Positions 1 to 8,300 of a stretch of DNA of 22,106 bases are shown piece after piece. The position numbers and the translations under genes were made by a program. How positions within the stretch are numbered: the stretch's first letter is position 1; every line of letters begins with the position of its first letter. The notes beneath the pieces are model-generated. The model saw only the letters and a program-made list of their open reading frames with translations, was not told where the DNA came from and ran no database searches. Origin of the DNA: Bacillota bacterium (GTDB taxonomy: Bacteria > Bacillota > Clostridia > Christensenellales > Aristaeellaceae); contig JAEXCG010000017.1 of the NCBI GenBank assembly GCA_023402355.1, positions 1-22,106 of the forward strand, written 5' to 3'.

Positions 1-53
1 TGCGGTATCATGCTCTCGTTGTATTTGCTTCATTAATAGTCTCAAATTACAAC

Positions 54-91
54 AAAAAGTGCGAGTTGGCTAGTACCTTCTCGCACTTTTT
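54..91. terminator. Bidirectional rho-independent terminator
   Basis: A perfect 12-bp stem (AAAAAGTGCGAG at 54-65 and CTCGCACTTTTT at 80-91) encloses a 14-nt loop. On the plus strand it is followed by a long T-rich run to about 106. On the minus strand the A-run becomes TTTTTGTTGT. It can therefore end both the minus-strand lipoprotein gene that stops at 158 and any plus-strand gene entering from the left of the window. A second small hairpin (GGGGCT at 107-112, AGCCCC at 122-127) lies between it and the lipoprotein stop. Confidence 0.85.
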
Positions 92-157
92 TCTTTTTTC
101 TCTTTTGGGGCTTAGCCTGACAGCCCCGTTTGCCGTATTCCGATGGGTTTGCGCGCT

Positions 158-766
158 TCAATCCTGCGGTTCCTTCGAAAACTTTGCCGTCACCATGTAC
201 ACGGCGCTGTACCCCTGGTTCATCAATTCTTCGGGGCGGTCGTAATATTCCACGCTCAGCGAAACGCTCTGTTCGCCGGGTGCGACGATTTGCAGCGCCA
301 ACGGAATCTCCTTCTCCCAGACGACGTCGTATTCAGCCGCCGCAACAGCCGTCGCCACGGGTTCCTGTGTCTCTTTACTTTCAGGAAGCTTGGTTCTTAC
401 AGACGCCGAGCCGTCGTCGTCCTGAACAGCCAGAGTCATCCCTTCCCAAATGTGCTTAAAGCTTATGTACACACGGCCTCTCTTTGCGTTTGGCAGCAGC
501 CCGCTTCCCAGTCCCTCCAGCTCCGACCACGTCCCATCTGCGGTCAGCTCATATGCGTGCACGTTGATCGCCGTCGCAGGCGCGTCGAGCAAAAAATCGT
601 AAAGCGCCGCGGTGCGATCCTCCTTCATCATATCAAAAAGATTCTTCTCCTGCTTCGTAAGCTCGACGGCCTTGAGCCGCATGGGTTTCGCGATCGCACC
701 CCGGCTGCACGCGCCAAGCGTGAGCAGCGCGAGCAGCAAAAGCAGCGCGGCCAATCCTCTCTTCAT
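158..766 (-). CDS. Lipoprotein of unknown function (202 aa)
   Basis: The N-terminus has a charged start, a leucine-rich hydrophobic stretch (residues 5-17) and a lipobox LGAC with Cys20, so the product should be a lipid-anchored surface protein. The mature part is about 180 residues, with no membrane segment and no motif I recognise. It looks like a mixed alpha/beta domain: a Lys/Glu-rich helix near residues 36-50, then beta-like strands to the end. The ATG at 766 is preceded by a strong GGAGGAAAGA ribosome binding site. The gene stands alone: it ends at the terminator at 54-91 and is divergent from the ROK gene. A TATAAT-like box at 954-959 on this strand would give a leader of about 180 nt. 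I assign no function; lipoprotein status is well supported, the role is unknown. Confidence 0.85.
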   Translation of the reverse strand: MKRGLAALLLLLALLTLGACSRGAIAKPMRLKAVELTKQEKNLFDMMKEDRTAALYDFLLDAPATAINVHAYELTADGTWSELEGLGSGLLPNAKRGRVYISFKHIWEGMTLAVQDDDGSASVRTKLPESKETQEPVATAVAAAEYDVVWEKEIPLALQIVAPGEQSVSLSVEYYDRPEELMNQGYSAVYMVTAKFSKEPQD

Positions 767-953
767 CTTTCTTTCCTCCTCCCCACCTTTTCAGGACGAC
801 GCTTGCCGCCGCCCCGGGGCGTTCCCCGGCGGCCACGCGCCGGAGCATCGCCGCATCGCGTATCCCAGCTAAGCGTCAACCGTTCGATCGAGAAGACAGC
901 GCAAAAAACGACAAGCGCTCCCCTCCATCCTCCCGCGTCGATCTATGGCCTCT

Positions 954-959
954 ATTATA
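954..959 (-). promoter_or_regulatory. Probable -10 box of the lipoprotein gene
   Basis: The minus strand reads TATAAT at 959-954. The hexamer 17 nt upstream (TAGAAC, 982-977) is a poor -35. It is the only convincing -10 in the 365-nt divergent gap between the lipoprotein and ROK genes. The remainder of that gap is GC-rich and holds only the palindrome at 1058-1084. Confidence 0.45.
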
Positions 960-1057
960 GCGAATCTGCGCGCAAAGTTCTACCGGGGCCTGAAAAAAAC
1001 CGGGCGTGCGGGGGAAGGTACGACCCCAGCGGGCGTCGAACCTCTTTACAAAGGAAA

Positions 1058-1084
1058 CCGAACGGGGCGGTCCGCCCCGTTCGG
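1058..1084. repeat. 27-nt near-perfect palindrome upstream of ROK gene
   Basis: Two 13-nt arms (CCGAACGGGGCGG at 1058-1070 and CCGCCCCGTTCGG at 1072-1084) flank a single T. As RNA it would form a very stable GC hairpin 47 nt before the ROK start codon. On the minus strand it is followed by TTTCCTTT, so it could act as a weak terminator in that direction. On the plus strand there is no T-run. It could equally be an operator or a leader structure. Confidence 0.7.
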
Positions 1085-1131
1085 AAGCGTCCGTGATGGG
1101 CAATTCGCCCCCTGCGACGGGAGATGATGGC

Positions 1132-2022
1132 ATGAACCTGTATGCGGGCCTCCAAATCGACGAAGCCTGCGTGAAGCTGGGCATCGTAAGCGCAGGCGGC
1201 GCGCTGGTGAACCGCGCCGCCGCGCCGCTCCCGCCGGGCGGTCCGGAGGAGGCGGCCAGCCTTTGCGCGCGCCTCGTGCGCGATCACTGTCCAAAGGCCG
1301 CGGGCGTGGGCGTCGCCTTTGCCGGGCGCGTCGACGGCCGCCGGGGCGAGGTCACCGCCGCAAACCTCGGTTGGACGCGCGCGCCGATGGGGCGGCTTCT
1401 GGAAGCGCGCTTCGGATACGCGCCGCCGCTTTTCAGCGACGCGGAATGCGCGCTGCACGCGGAATGGCGCCTCGGCGTCTGCCGCGCCATGCGCGACGTG
1501 CTCTGCCTCACGCTGGGAACCTGCGTCGGCGGCGCGCTCCTCGTGCGCGGAAGGCCCTATCGCGGCGCGGACAACCTGGGGCTTGAGGTCGGCCATATGA
1601 CGACGCACGCGGGCGGAGAGCCCTGCCCCTGCGGGCGAAACGGCTGTTTTGAGCGCTATGCCTCCCAAACGGCGCTGGAGCGCATGGCAGGCGGCCTGGA
1701 GGCCGGGCAGGTCATCGCCAGGGCGCAGGCGGGCGAACCCCGGATGGCCGCAGCGTTTCATCGCTATCTCGACGAGCTGTGCGTCGGCCTCTCCAGCCTC
1801 ATCGCGCTCTTTCATCCGCAGATGACGGTCCTGGGCGGCGCGCTCAGCCACGCGGGCCCGTACCTGCTGGGCTCCGTCCGGCGGCATATGCAGCTGCCCG
1901 GCACGATGTCCAGGGGCGAAGCGGTGCCGCGCATCGAGCTTTCCGTGCTCGGCAGCGACGCCGTGCTCATCGGCGCGGCGCTGATGGCAGGGGAGCGCGC
2001 GCCCGCGACCCTGATTCTCTAA
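1132..2022 (+). CDS. ROK-family protein with degenerate ATP loop
   Basis: This 296-residue protein has the ROK (repressor, ORF, kinase) fold and the usual length of a ROK sugar kinase. It has no N-terminal helix-turn-helix, so it is not a NagC/XylR-type repressor. The zinc-binding signature is intact: His155 in GHM, then Cys165, Cys167 and Cys172 in CPCGRNGC, followed by FERYAS. The phosphate motif LGTCVGG lies near 128-134, and the catalytic Asp is probably Asp103 in SDAE. However, the N-terminal DIGGT phosphate loop reads QIDEA (residues 8-12), losing the Asp and the Thr that the family uses. Kinase activity is therefore uncertain. I chose the ATG at 1132 because GGGAG lies 8 nt upstream and family homology begins there; the longer upstream frame runs through the palindrome. 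The gene is monocistronic and ends at a GC hairpin. Confidence 0.85.
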   Translation: MNLYAGLQIDEACVKLGIVSAGGALVNRAAAPLPPGGPEEAASLCARLVRDHCPKAAGVGVAFAGRVDGRRGEVTAANLGWTRAPMGRLLEARFGYAPPLFSDAECALHAEWRLGVCRAMRDVLCLTLGTCVGGALLVRGRPYRGADNLGLEVGHMTTHAGGEPCPCGRNGCFERYASQTALERMAGGLEAGQVIARAQAGEPRMAAAFHRYLDELCVGLSSLIALFHPQMTVLGGALSHAGPYLLGSVRRHMQLPGTMSRGEAVPRIELSVLGSDAVLIGAALMAGERAPATLIL

Positions 2023-2029
2023 ACGCCGA

Positions 2030-2062
2030 GGCCGGGCCGCCTTTCCCGCAGGCGGCCCGGCC
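2030..2062. terminator. GC hairpin between convergent genes
   Basis: A perfect 12-bp stem (GGCCGGGCCGCC at 2030-2041, GGCGGCCCGGCC at 2051-2062) with a 9-nt loop sits between the convergent ROK and phosphotransferase stop codons. The T-run after it is only two bases on the plus strand and absent on the minus strand. Termination is inferred from position and stem strength. Confidence 0.6.
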
Positions 2063-3079
2063 TTATGCGATTATGTCGTCCAATTCAAACCAATGCTCCG
2101 TCAAAAAGCGCATTTCCTCCAGAAACCGCCGAAGCTTCGGGCTGTCGCTTTCAAACACGTCCCGCCGAATCCACCAGGGAAACTCGATGCACCCGGCGAT
2201 CCGAAGCGCACGGACTATGTCCCCCGCTTCAAGCGGCCTAAACGAGGCGTATCCCTCCGCAAACGCCCGAACCCGCGCGCGCTCCATGTGGTTCCCCCTC
2301 AGCGTCAGGGAGAGCAGCGCCCGCGCGACGTCGTGCCAGAGGAAGCTGTACTGATTGCGGTCGAAGTCGAGGATGGCGGATACCCCGTCCTGAAGGAACA
2401 GCATGTTGTCCGGGGTAAAGTCCTCGTGGGCGATTCCCATGGGGCAGCCGTCCAGGCAATCGTCCGTCAGCGAGCGCAGGATCGCCTCCGCCCCCCGCAC
2501 CGCCGCCCGATACGCCTGCGGCGCATCCGCCGTAAGCGTCCCCTCGCATGCGCGCAAATGCTCCCGAAGGGCCGCGACGAGCTGGCCGCCGCAGAGAGGA
2601 TACCCCCTGACGCCCCGATGCGGCAGCCTCGTAAACGCATTCTGCATTTGGCCGCAGACGAGGCCCAGACTGTGAAGCTGACTTTCCGTGGCCGTATCGC
2701 AGTCCACAATCCTCCCGGGGCAATAGCGCATCACCATATAGGCGGTGTCTCCGTCCAGAAACCGGATGGCGCGCCCCTTATACGGCAGGATGTGCGGGCA
2801 GGGGACGCCTCTTTCCTCCAGGCGCATCTGCCGCTCCAACGCCGCCTCGATCTGCAGCAGCTTTTCCATGCTGAAGCGCTCAAAGCTGTATTGCTTCACG
2901 AGCAGCGGTTCCCCCGCGCACTCGGCCTTCCACTTTCTGTTGAGCCACCCGCCTTGAACAGGCGCCATGGCGGTCGGAAACAGGCCATAGCTGCGCCCCA
3001 AATCATCGACGATCCTGCGCTCCAGCGCGTCCGCCCGCCCCGTCGCCCCTTCCAACGGCTTTCCCTCCGATGCTTTCAC
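2063..3079 (-). CDS. APH/CotS-type phosphotransferase
   Basis: This 338-residue protein has the aminoglycoside-phosphotransferase (APH, protein-kinase-like) fold seen in choline kinases, homoserine kinase II, CotS spore-coat proteins and antibiotic kinases. Visible motifs are a nucleotide loop QGGWLNRKW (42-50), the ATP-contacting lysine region LLVKQY (Lys62), the catalytic Brenner motif HEDFTPDN (219-226 region, Asp220 and Asn225), and the metal-binding DFD (238-240). All key residues are present, so it should be an active kinase on a small molecule; the substrate cannot be read from sequence. The listed start is a GTG one base after the stop of the upstream lipoprotein, with little ribosome binding site of its own. 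A TTG eight codons further in, preceded by GGAGGGA, is an alternative. It is the last gene of the sensor operon. Resistance to an antibiotic is possible but not favoured by context. Confidence 0.8.
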   Translation of the reverse strand: MKASEGKPLEGATGRADALERRIVDDLGRSYGLFPTAMAPVQGGWLNRKWKAECAGEPLLVKQYSFERFSMEKLLQIEAALERQMRLEERGVPCPHILPYKGRAIRFLDGDTAYMVMRYCPGRIVDCDTATESQLHSLGLVCGQMQNAFTRLPHRGVRGYPLCGGQLVAALREHLRACEGTLTADAPQAYRAAVRGAEAILRSLTDDCLDGCPMGIAHEDFTPDNMLFLQDGVSAILDFDRNQYSFLWHDVARALLSLTLRGNHMERARVRAFAEGYASFRPLEAGDIVRALRIAGCIEFPWWIRRDVFESDSPKLRRFLEEMRFLTEHWFELDDIIA

Positions 3080-3080
3080 G

Positions 3081-5369
3081 TCAACTCAGATCGACGCCGT
3101 TTTTCGCCGGGTCGATGCGCTCCGGCGGACCGGCCACGCGGATGCGCCCGTCGATCACGGCCGGCGGCAGCACCCCATCCTCGCTGGTTTCTTCGATGTA
3201 GCGGATGACCGCCTCGATGATGTTCGGCTGGTTCTGCGCCCAATCGGCAATCTGCGGGTACAGCTCGTCGTAGTTGTCCACCGTCAGGTCGAAGAAAGCG
3301 CATTTTTCTTCGTCCTGCGCGTCGAACGCGCTGTAGAGCGCAATTCCCTCGGGAAGCGCCTTCGGCTTGTCGCGCGTCAGCAGCGTAAACGCATGCCACT
3401 GGTCGATGCCGCCCAGCTCGTAATCGGTCGTCGTCACGGTGTAATAGGCCTCGGGATCGATCGCTTCCCCGCTGAGCAGGCGCACGTCGCTCACCCGCGC
3501 CTTCAGCGCGCCCTCCTGCCCCTCGACCGGCTCGTAGGTCATCTCGTAGGTAAAGCCCGAGGGGATGACCAGCCCGCCGAACACGCCCTCCTTTTCGGCG
3601 CGCACCACGCCCGCCACGTTGTTGCTCGAAAGGATGGACAGCAGGTTTTCGCCCTTGCAGCGCACCGTCACCACGTGGTTGCTCAGCCCGTACAGCATGG
3701 CCGTGGCGAGGTCCGATTCGGTAATCTCCCCGCTCTTGAGCCCCGCCGTCAGCGATCCCGCGTTGACGACCGCGATCTGCGCGCCGGTGCTCGCCCGCAG
3801 CGCGTCCGCGAGCAGGTTCCCCAGCGCGGACTCATTCGTGCGCGAGTACATGCGCACGTAGCTGTACGCCTTGCGCGTGTAACCGACCACGCGATTCGGC
3901 ACCTCATACCGGCTGCTGCCCGTCGTCCTGAACTCTTCGAGCGCGGATAGGATGTCCCCCACGCCGTCGATCGCCCGATACGTGCTCGCCCCTTGAAGCC
4001 CCGCGTAGTACTTTTGCCCGCAAAGGTAGTGGCGCAGCGCGAACGCGAACACGTCGGAACCGTAAAACTGGCAGGGATTCTTGATGACCGAGTTTTCGAT
4101 GAGGCATTCGTAAATCTCCGGGTAGCGCTTCTCGTACTCGTCGTACCGCAGGGCGTCGTCCCTGCGGTAATACGTCGTCGCGCCCACCGGCACGGAACGG
4201 GCGTAGATTTCCGGCGCGAACTCCGTGGAGGCGATGTATTCGAGGTACAGCCTGCACGCCTTGAGCCGGGAAGCGTCCGTGATGTTCGCGTTGATGCCCA
4301 GATACCAGTCTCCGTTGGTCGCAAGCCAGCGGTCCTCCGGCGTGGTTCCGCGATAGGGCACGAACTCGCAGTCCGAAACGGGCACATACCGCACGGTGCC
4401 GTCGCCGTTTCCCACGCGGAGGGAGGGAGCCCCCTCCACATCGAGCGCCCTTTGTTCAAACTGCTGAATGTACGTGACGTAGCTGAGCGAGCACATGAGC
4501 GCCTCCCCGCGAACCACCTCGTTCATGTTGGTGATCTCGTTCGTCAGGAAATCGCCGCTTTGGCTTAAATCCAGCTCCTTGAGCGCGTCGACGCCGCCAA
4601 GCACACGCGTGAAAGCCGGGGTGTCAAAGGACACCGCTTCGGGGTCGGCGCGATACTTCATCAGCCACTGCACGTACTCCCCATCGGTATAGGCGTCGAT
4701 GAGGAAGGGGATCGACGCGAGCGCCGAGCTCGCGTCGTAAAGCATGTTGAGGGCGAAAGCGCGCACGCCCGTCTTTTCCCGGTCCGCCTGAACCTGCCGG
4801 CACAGGCGGATGAACGCCTCCCGCGTCTGCGGCATCTCATAGCCCAGCTCCCGCAGGAGGCGGGTGTTGACGAGCAGGCCCGAGATATAACCGTTTCCGA
4901 CCGGCAGCGCGTACACCTTGCCGCCGACCTCGATGTCGCTCAGCGCGCTGGTCGTATAGTTCTTGAGGTAAGGCTCCGCCGTCAGATCCAGCAGGTAGCC
5001 GCTTTGCACGTAGTTATAGTAGCTCTGCGTGTACAGAATGTCCGGCCCGCCGCCGCCTTTCAGCGCCGCGAGCTGGGCGTTTTCCACCTTGGCTCCGTTT
5101 TCATACGTGTATTCGACCGTGACGTTGGGCATCGTCCGGTGGATGTAGGCCTCCGCCTTTTCCGCGCTCACCCGCTCCCCCAGCGTGTTGTACAGGCGAA
5201 GCGTGACCGGCGTCTCGTCGAGCGCCTCCACCGACGGCGGCGCGGCCTCGCCCGCGCGGACGCCCGGCTCCTGAATCCCCGCCTCTTCCCGCGCGCGAGC
5301 GCACCCGCCGAGCAGCACGGCAAGCGCCAGCAGCGCCGCCGCCGCGCGGCCTGTCCGCGAAATTCTCAT
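3081..5369 (-). CDS. Lipoprotein: solute-binding domain fused to 5'-nucleotidase C-terminal domain
   Basis: This is a 762-residue surface lipoprotein (signal sequence, lipobox LGGC with Cys23). Residues about 50-480 are a family-1-like ABC solute-binding domain. Clues are TLRLYN at 56-61, the GGGGPDILY hinge region at 105-113, GYLLDLT at 124-130 and KVYALPVGNGYISGLLVNT around 151-169. From about 495 to 690 it matches the 5'-nucleotidase C-terminal domain: ESALGNLLADALRASTGA (513-530), IAVVNAGS (532-539), GEITESDL (547-554) and YELGGIDQWHAF (650-661). In true 5'-nucleotidases these stretches read ESNLGNLIADA, NGGGIRA, GxITYGD and a GGDGY loop. Several substrate-contacting positions have therefore changed, including the GGIR arginine. 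The metallophosphatase domain that normally precedes it is absent, so catalysis is unlikely. The ATG overlaps the kinase stop by 4 bases. I infer a ligand-sensing co-receptor for the kinase. Confidence 0.85.
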   Translation of the reverse strand: MRISRTGRAAAALLALAVLLGGCARAREEAGIQEPGVRAGEAAPPSVEALDETPVTLRLYNTLGERVSAEKAEAYIHRTMPNVTVEYTYENGAKVENAQLAALKGGGGPDILYTQSYYNYVQSGYLLDLTAEPYLKNYTTSALSDIEVGGKVYALPVGNGYISGLLVNTRLLRELGYEMPQTREAFIRLCRQVQADREKTGVRAFALNMLYDASSALASIPFLIDAYTDGEYVQWLMKYRADPEAVSFDTPAFTRVLGGVDALKELDLSQSGDFLTNEITNMNEVVRGEALMCSLSYVTYIQQFEQRALDVEGAPSLRVGNGDGTVRYVPVSDCEFVPYRGTTPEDRWLATNGDWYLGINANITDASRLKACRLYLEYIASTEFAPEIYARSVPVGATTYYRRDDALRYDEYEKRYPEIYECLIENSVIKNPCQFYGSDVFAFALRHYLCGQKYYAGLQGASTYRAIDGVGDILSALEEFRTTGSSRYEVPNRVVGYTRKAYSYVRMYSRTNESALGNLLADALRASTGAQIAVVNAGSLTAGLKSGEITESDLATAMLYGLSNHVVTVRCKGENLLSILSSNNVAGVVRAEKEGVFGGLVIPSGFTYEMTYEPVEGQEGALKARVSDVRLLSGEAIDPEAYYTVTTTDYELGGIDQWHAFTLLTRDKPKALPEGIALYSAFDAQDEEKCAFFDLTVDNYDELYPQIADWAQNQPNIIEAVIRYIEETSEDGVLPPAVIDGRIRVAGPPERIDPAKNGVDLS

Positions 5370-8300
5370 CCTTCATCCCTCCGTCGCCCGGCGTTTCCCG
5401 TCCACCCCAGCAGCTCGCGCAGCCGCTTCATGTCGATCGGCTTCATCAGCGCCGCGTCAAAGCCCGCCCGGGCCGCCTCGTCGCCCACCTCGTCTTCGCT
5501 GCTCGCGGTGAGGGCGAAGATTCGGATCGTCTTTGCGTCCTGCCGGCCGCAGGCTCTGACGGCGCGGGCCGCCTCGAACCCGTCCATGACCGGCATCTGC
5601 AGGTCGAACAGCAGCGCGTCAAACGCCCCCACCGGCGACGCGAGATACCGCTCCAGCGCCTGTCGTCCGTTCTCCACCGCCTCCGCCGCGGCGCCGTCCT
5701 CCCCGATGAGCTCCACGGCGATTTCCCGGGTCAGGGCGTTGTCCTCCGCCAGCAGCACGCACAGCTCGCGCCGGTCCCTGAGGACGCGCCCGACCTCGCG
5801 CAGCAGGGCGTCGTAGTCGATCGGCTTGGAGATAAAACCGTTCATGCCCGCCTCAAAGGCTGCGCGCCGATCCTCCTCAAACGCGTTGGCGGTCAGGGCG
5901 ACGATCGGAATGTCCGCCGCCTGCGGATGGCCGCTCGCGCGGATTCTGCGCGCCGCTTCCAATCCCCCCAGAACCGGCATCTGCAGGTCCATGAGGATCA
6001 GGTCATAGGTATGAGGCAGCGCCATGGCAAAGCGCGAGGCGCCCTCCTCCCCGTCCGTCGCCGTGTCGACCTGCGCGCCCATCAGACCGCCGAGCATTTC
6101 CGAGGCGATCTCCAGATTCAGGCGGTTGTCCTCGACCAGCAGGATGCGCAGGCCCCGGAGCGCTCCCTCCAGCCCGTCCGGCGCGGCCGAAGCCTCGTCC
6201 AGCATCGCCCAGAGCTTGCGCGCGAGCGCGCACTGAAACAGGGGCAGGCCGATCGTCTGGGCAAAGCCGGCGTCCTGCACCCGGGAAAGCGCCTCCCGTT
6301 CGTCCGGCTCAAAGCCCACGAGCGCGCGCACGCCTTCGCCCAGATCCCTTCGCAGGGCTGCGCGCGTGAGGCCGGGCCTTAAAAGCAGCAGCTTATAGGG
6401 CAGAAAGACAAACGTGAACGCGTTCCCCGCCGCCCTTCTTTCGCTCGCCAGGGCGGCGGCCTCGTCGTAATCCGCCGTGCCGACGGCGTCAAGGCCGATC
6501 TGCGTCAGCTTGCGCACGGCCTCCCTGCAGCTTTCCTCGCTGTGCGGTTCTCCGATGACGAGGGCGCTGCGGCCCGTCAGCAGCCGCTCCGTCCGCGTGC
6601 TCACGCGAAGCAGCAGTTCGATGAAAAACGCCGTGCCCTTGCCCGGTTCGCTTTCAACCCGAATTTCGCCGTCCATCATGTCCACGATCCGCTTGGTGAT
6701 CGCCATGCCCAGCCCGGTGCCCTGCACGCCGCTTTCATTGGCGCGCTGCTCGCGCGAGAACATCTCGAAGATATGGCTGACGTATTCGCGGCTCATGCCG
6801 ATGCCGTTGTCGCGCACGGTGAAAACAAAGCGCGCCAGGGCGGGATCGTCCGTCGGAACCTCCTCGACGTGCAGGCGGATTTCCCCGCCCTCGGGGGTAA
6901 ACTTGACGGCGTTGCCCAGCACGTTGGTCAGCACCTGCCCCAGCCGCACCGTGTCGCCGAAGAGCCGCTCGTGCGTGACGCCCCGCGCGCTCACCCTGAA
7001 GCGCTGGGCGCGCACGCTGGTCTGCGACTGCGTGACGGTCACCACGCCGTCGAGCCAGTCCCCGAGCTCAAATTCCGTCTCCGAAAGCTGCATCTTGCCG
7101 GATTCGATCTTGGTCATGTCCAGCACGTCGTTGATGAGCCCCAGCAGCAGCTGCGAGGAATGGGCGATCTTTTGCAGGCACTCGCCCACCTTCTTCTGAT
7201 CCTGCGGGTGGTGCATCGCCAGCGTCGTAAGGCCGATGATCGCGTTCATGGGCGTGCGGATGTCGTGGCTCATGTTCGCCAAGAAGAGGCTCTTGGAGGC
7301 GTTGGCGCGCTCCTCGTTCTCAAGCGCCTCCTCCAGGCGCTCCCTTGCGCGCACGTCGCCCGTGATGTCCTCGATGGTCAGGGTGATGAAGCGCTGGCGG
7401 CTGTCCTCCTCCGCGATGAGGTAGCCGCACAGGCTCAGCACGACGTCCTCGTGCGTGTCGGGCCGGGTGAAGCCTACCGTCAGGCTGTCGCTCGTGCGCC
7501 TGCCCGTGCGCACGTCGTCGATCAGGCGGAGCACGCCCGGCCTGTCCTCCTCGCGCACGCAGCGGCAAAACGCCTCGCTGACGACGCTCTGGAAGCCCTC
7601 CGCCAGGCCCAGCACCTTGTCCGCGTTGCGGGATGCATACTCGATGCCGCCGCTTTCGCTGTCGGCCACGACGATGACGTTGGGCACGTAGTGGGTCATC
7701 AGGGTGAAGATGCGGTCGCGCCGCACGGCCTCGCGCGAGGCCCGCGCGCGCAGCACGAACACGAGCAGCACGCAGGCGGCCACGAACAGGACCAGCAACA
7801 CCGTGATGATGAGGAAGGCCAAACGCGTGGTCATCGCGTTGATTTCAGCCGCGTCGGCCGTAATGTAATCGTAGGACACCAGGGAGATGAAGCTCCAGTC
7901 CGTGTGCGGAATGGGCGCGTAGACCAGCTCGTGCAGCGCGCCCTCGAAGTACAGCTCCGCGCTGCCGCTGCGCCCCTCCCGAAAGTCCGAAAGCGCGCGC
8001 GAATAGCCGGATTCTCCCCCTTCGTCCGCCGCGAAGAACGCCGCGTTGCGCGCGTCCTTTTCAAAATAGGTGAAGAGGTTGAGCGAATTGCTCACCTCCG
8101 GCTTCACGTGCGCGCTGGAGAGGATCAGGCCCGTGTCGGTCGTGATGAGGTAGGAGGCATGGTCGCCGAAGGTCGTGGAATCGTACAGCGCCTCAAACGA
8201 ATCCAGGCTGTAGATGCCGATCAGGAGAATGGAGCCCGACCGGCAGGAAAAGGCGACCACGTCCGCGCCGACGGCGTTAAACGGGTCGGATATGAAGCTG

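Noticed and set aside
1..36. A possible C-terminal tail of a plus-strand gene (frame 1, stop TAA at 34-36)
   Set aside because: Only 11 codons are visible before the terminator at 54-91, and the composition gives no clue. A gene end is plausible but cannot be supported.
143..1096. A 317-codon plus-strand open frame
   Set aside because: It lies antisense to the lipoprotein gene, crosses the divergent gap, and is rich in Arg/Pro/His typical of GC shadow frames. It has no ribosome binding site.
955..1887. A 310-codon minus-strand open frame antisense to the ROK gene
   Set aside because: Arg/Ala/His-rich composition and complete overlap with a gene carrying clear ROK motifs.
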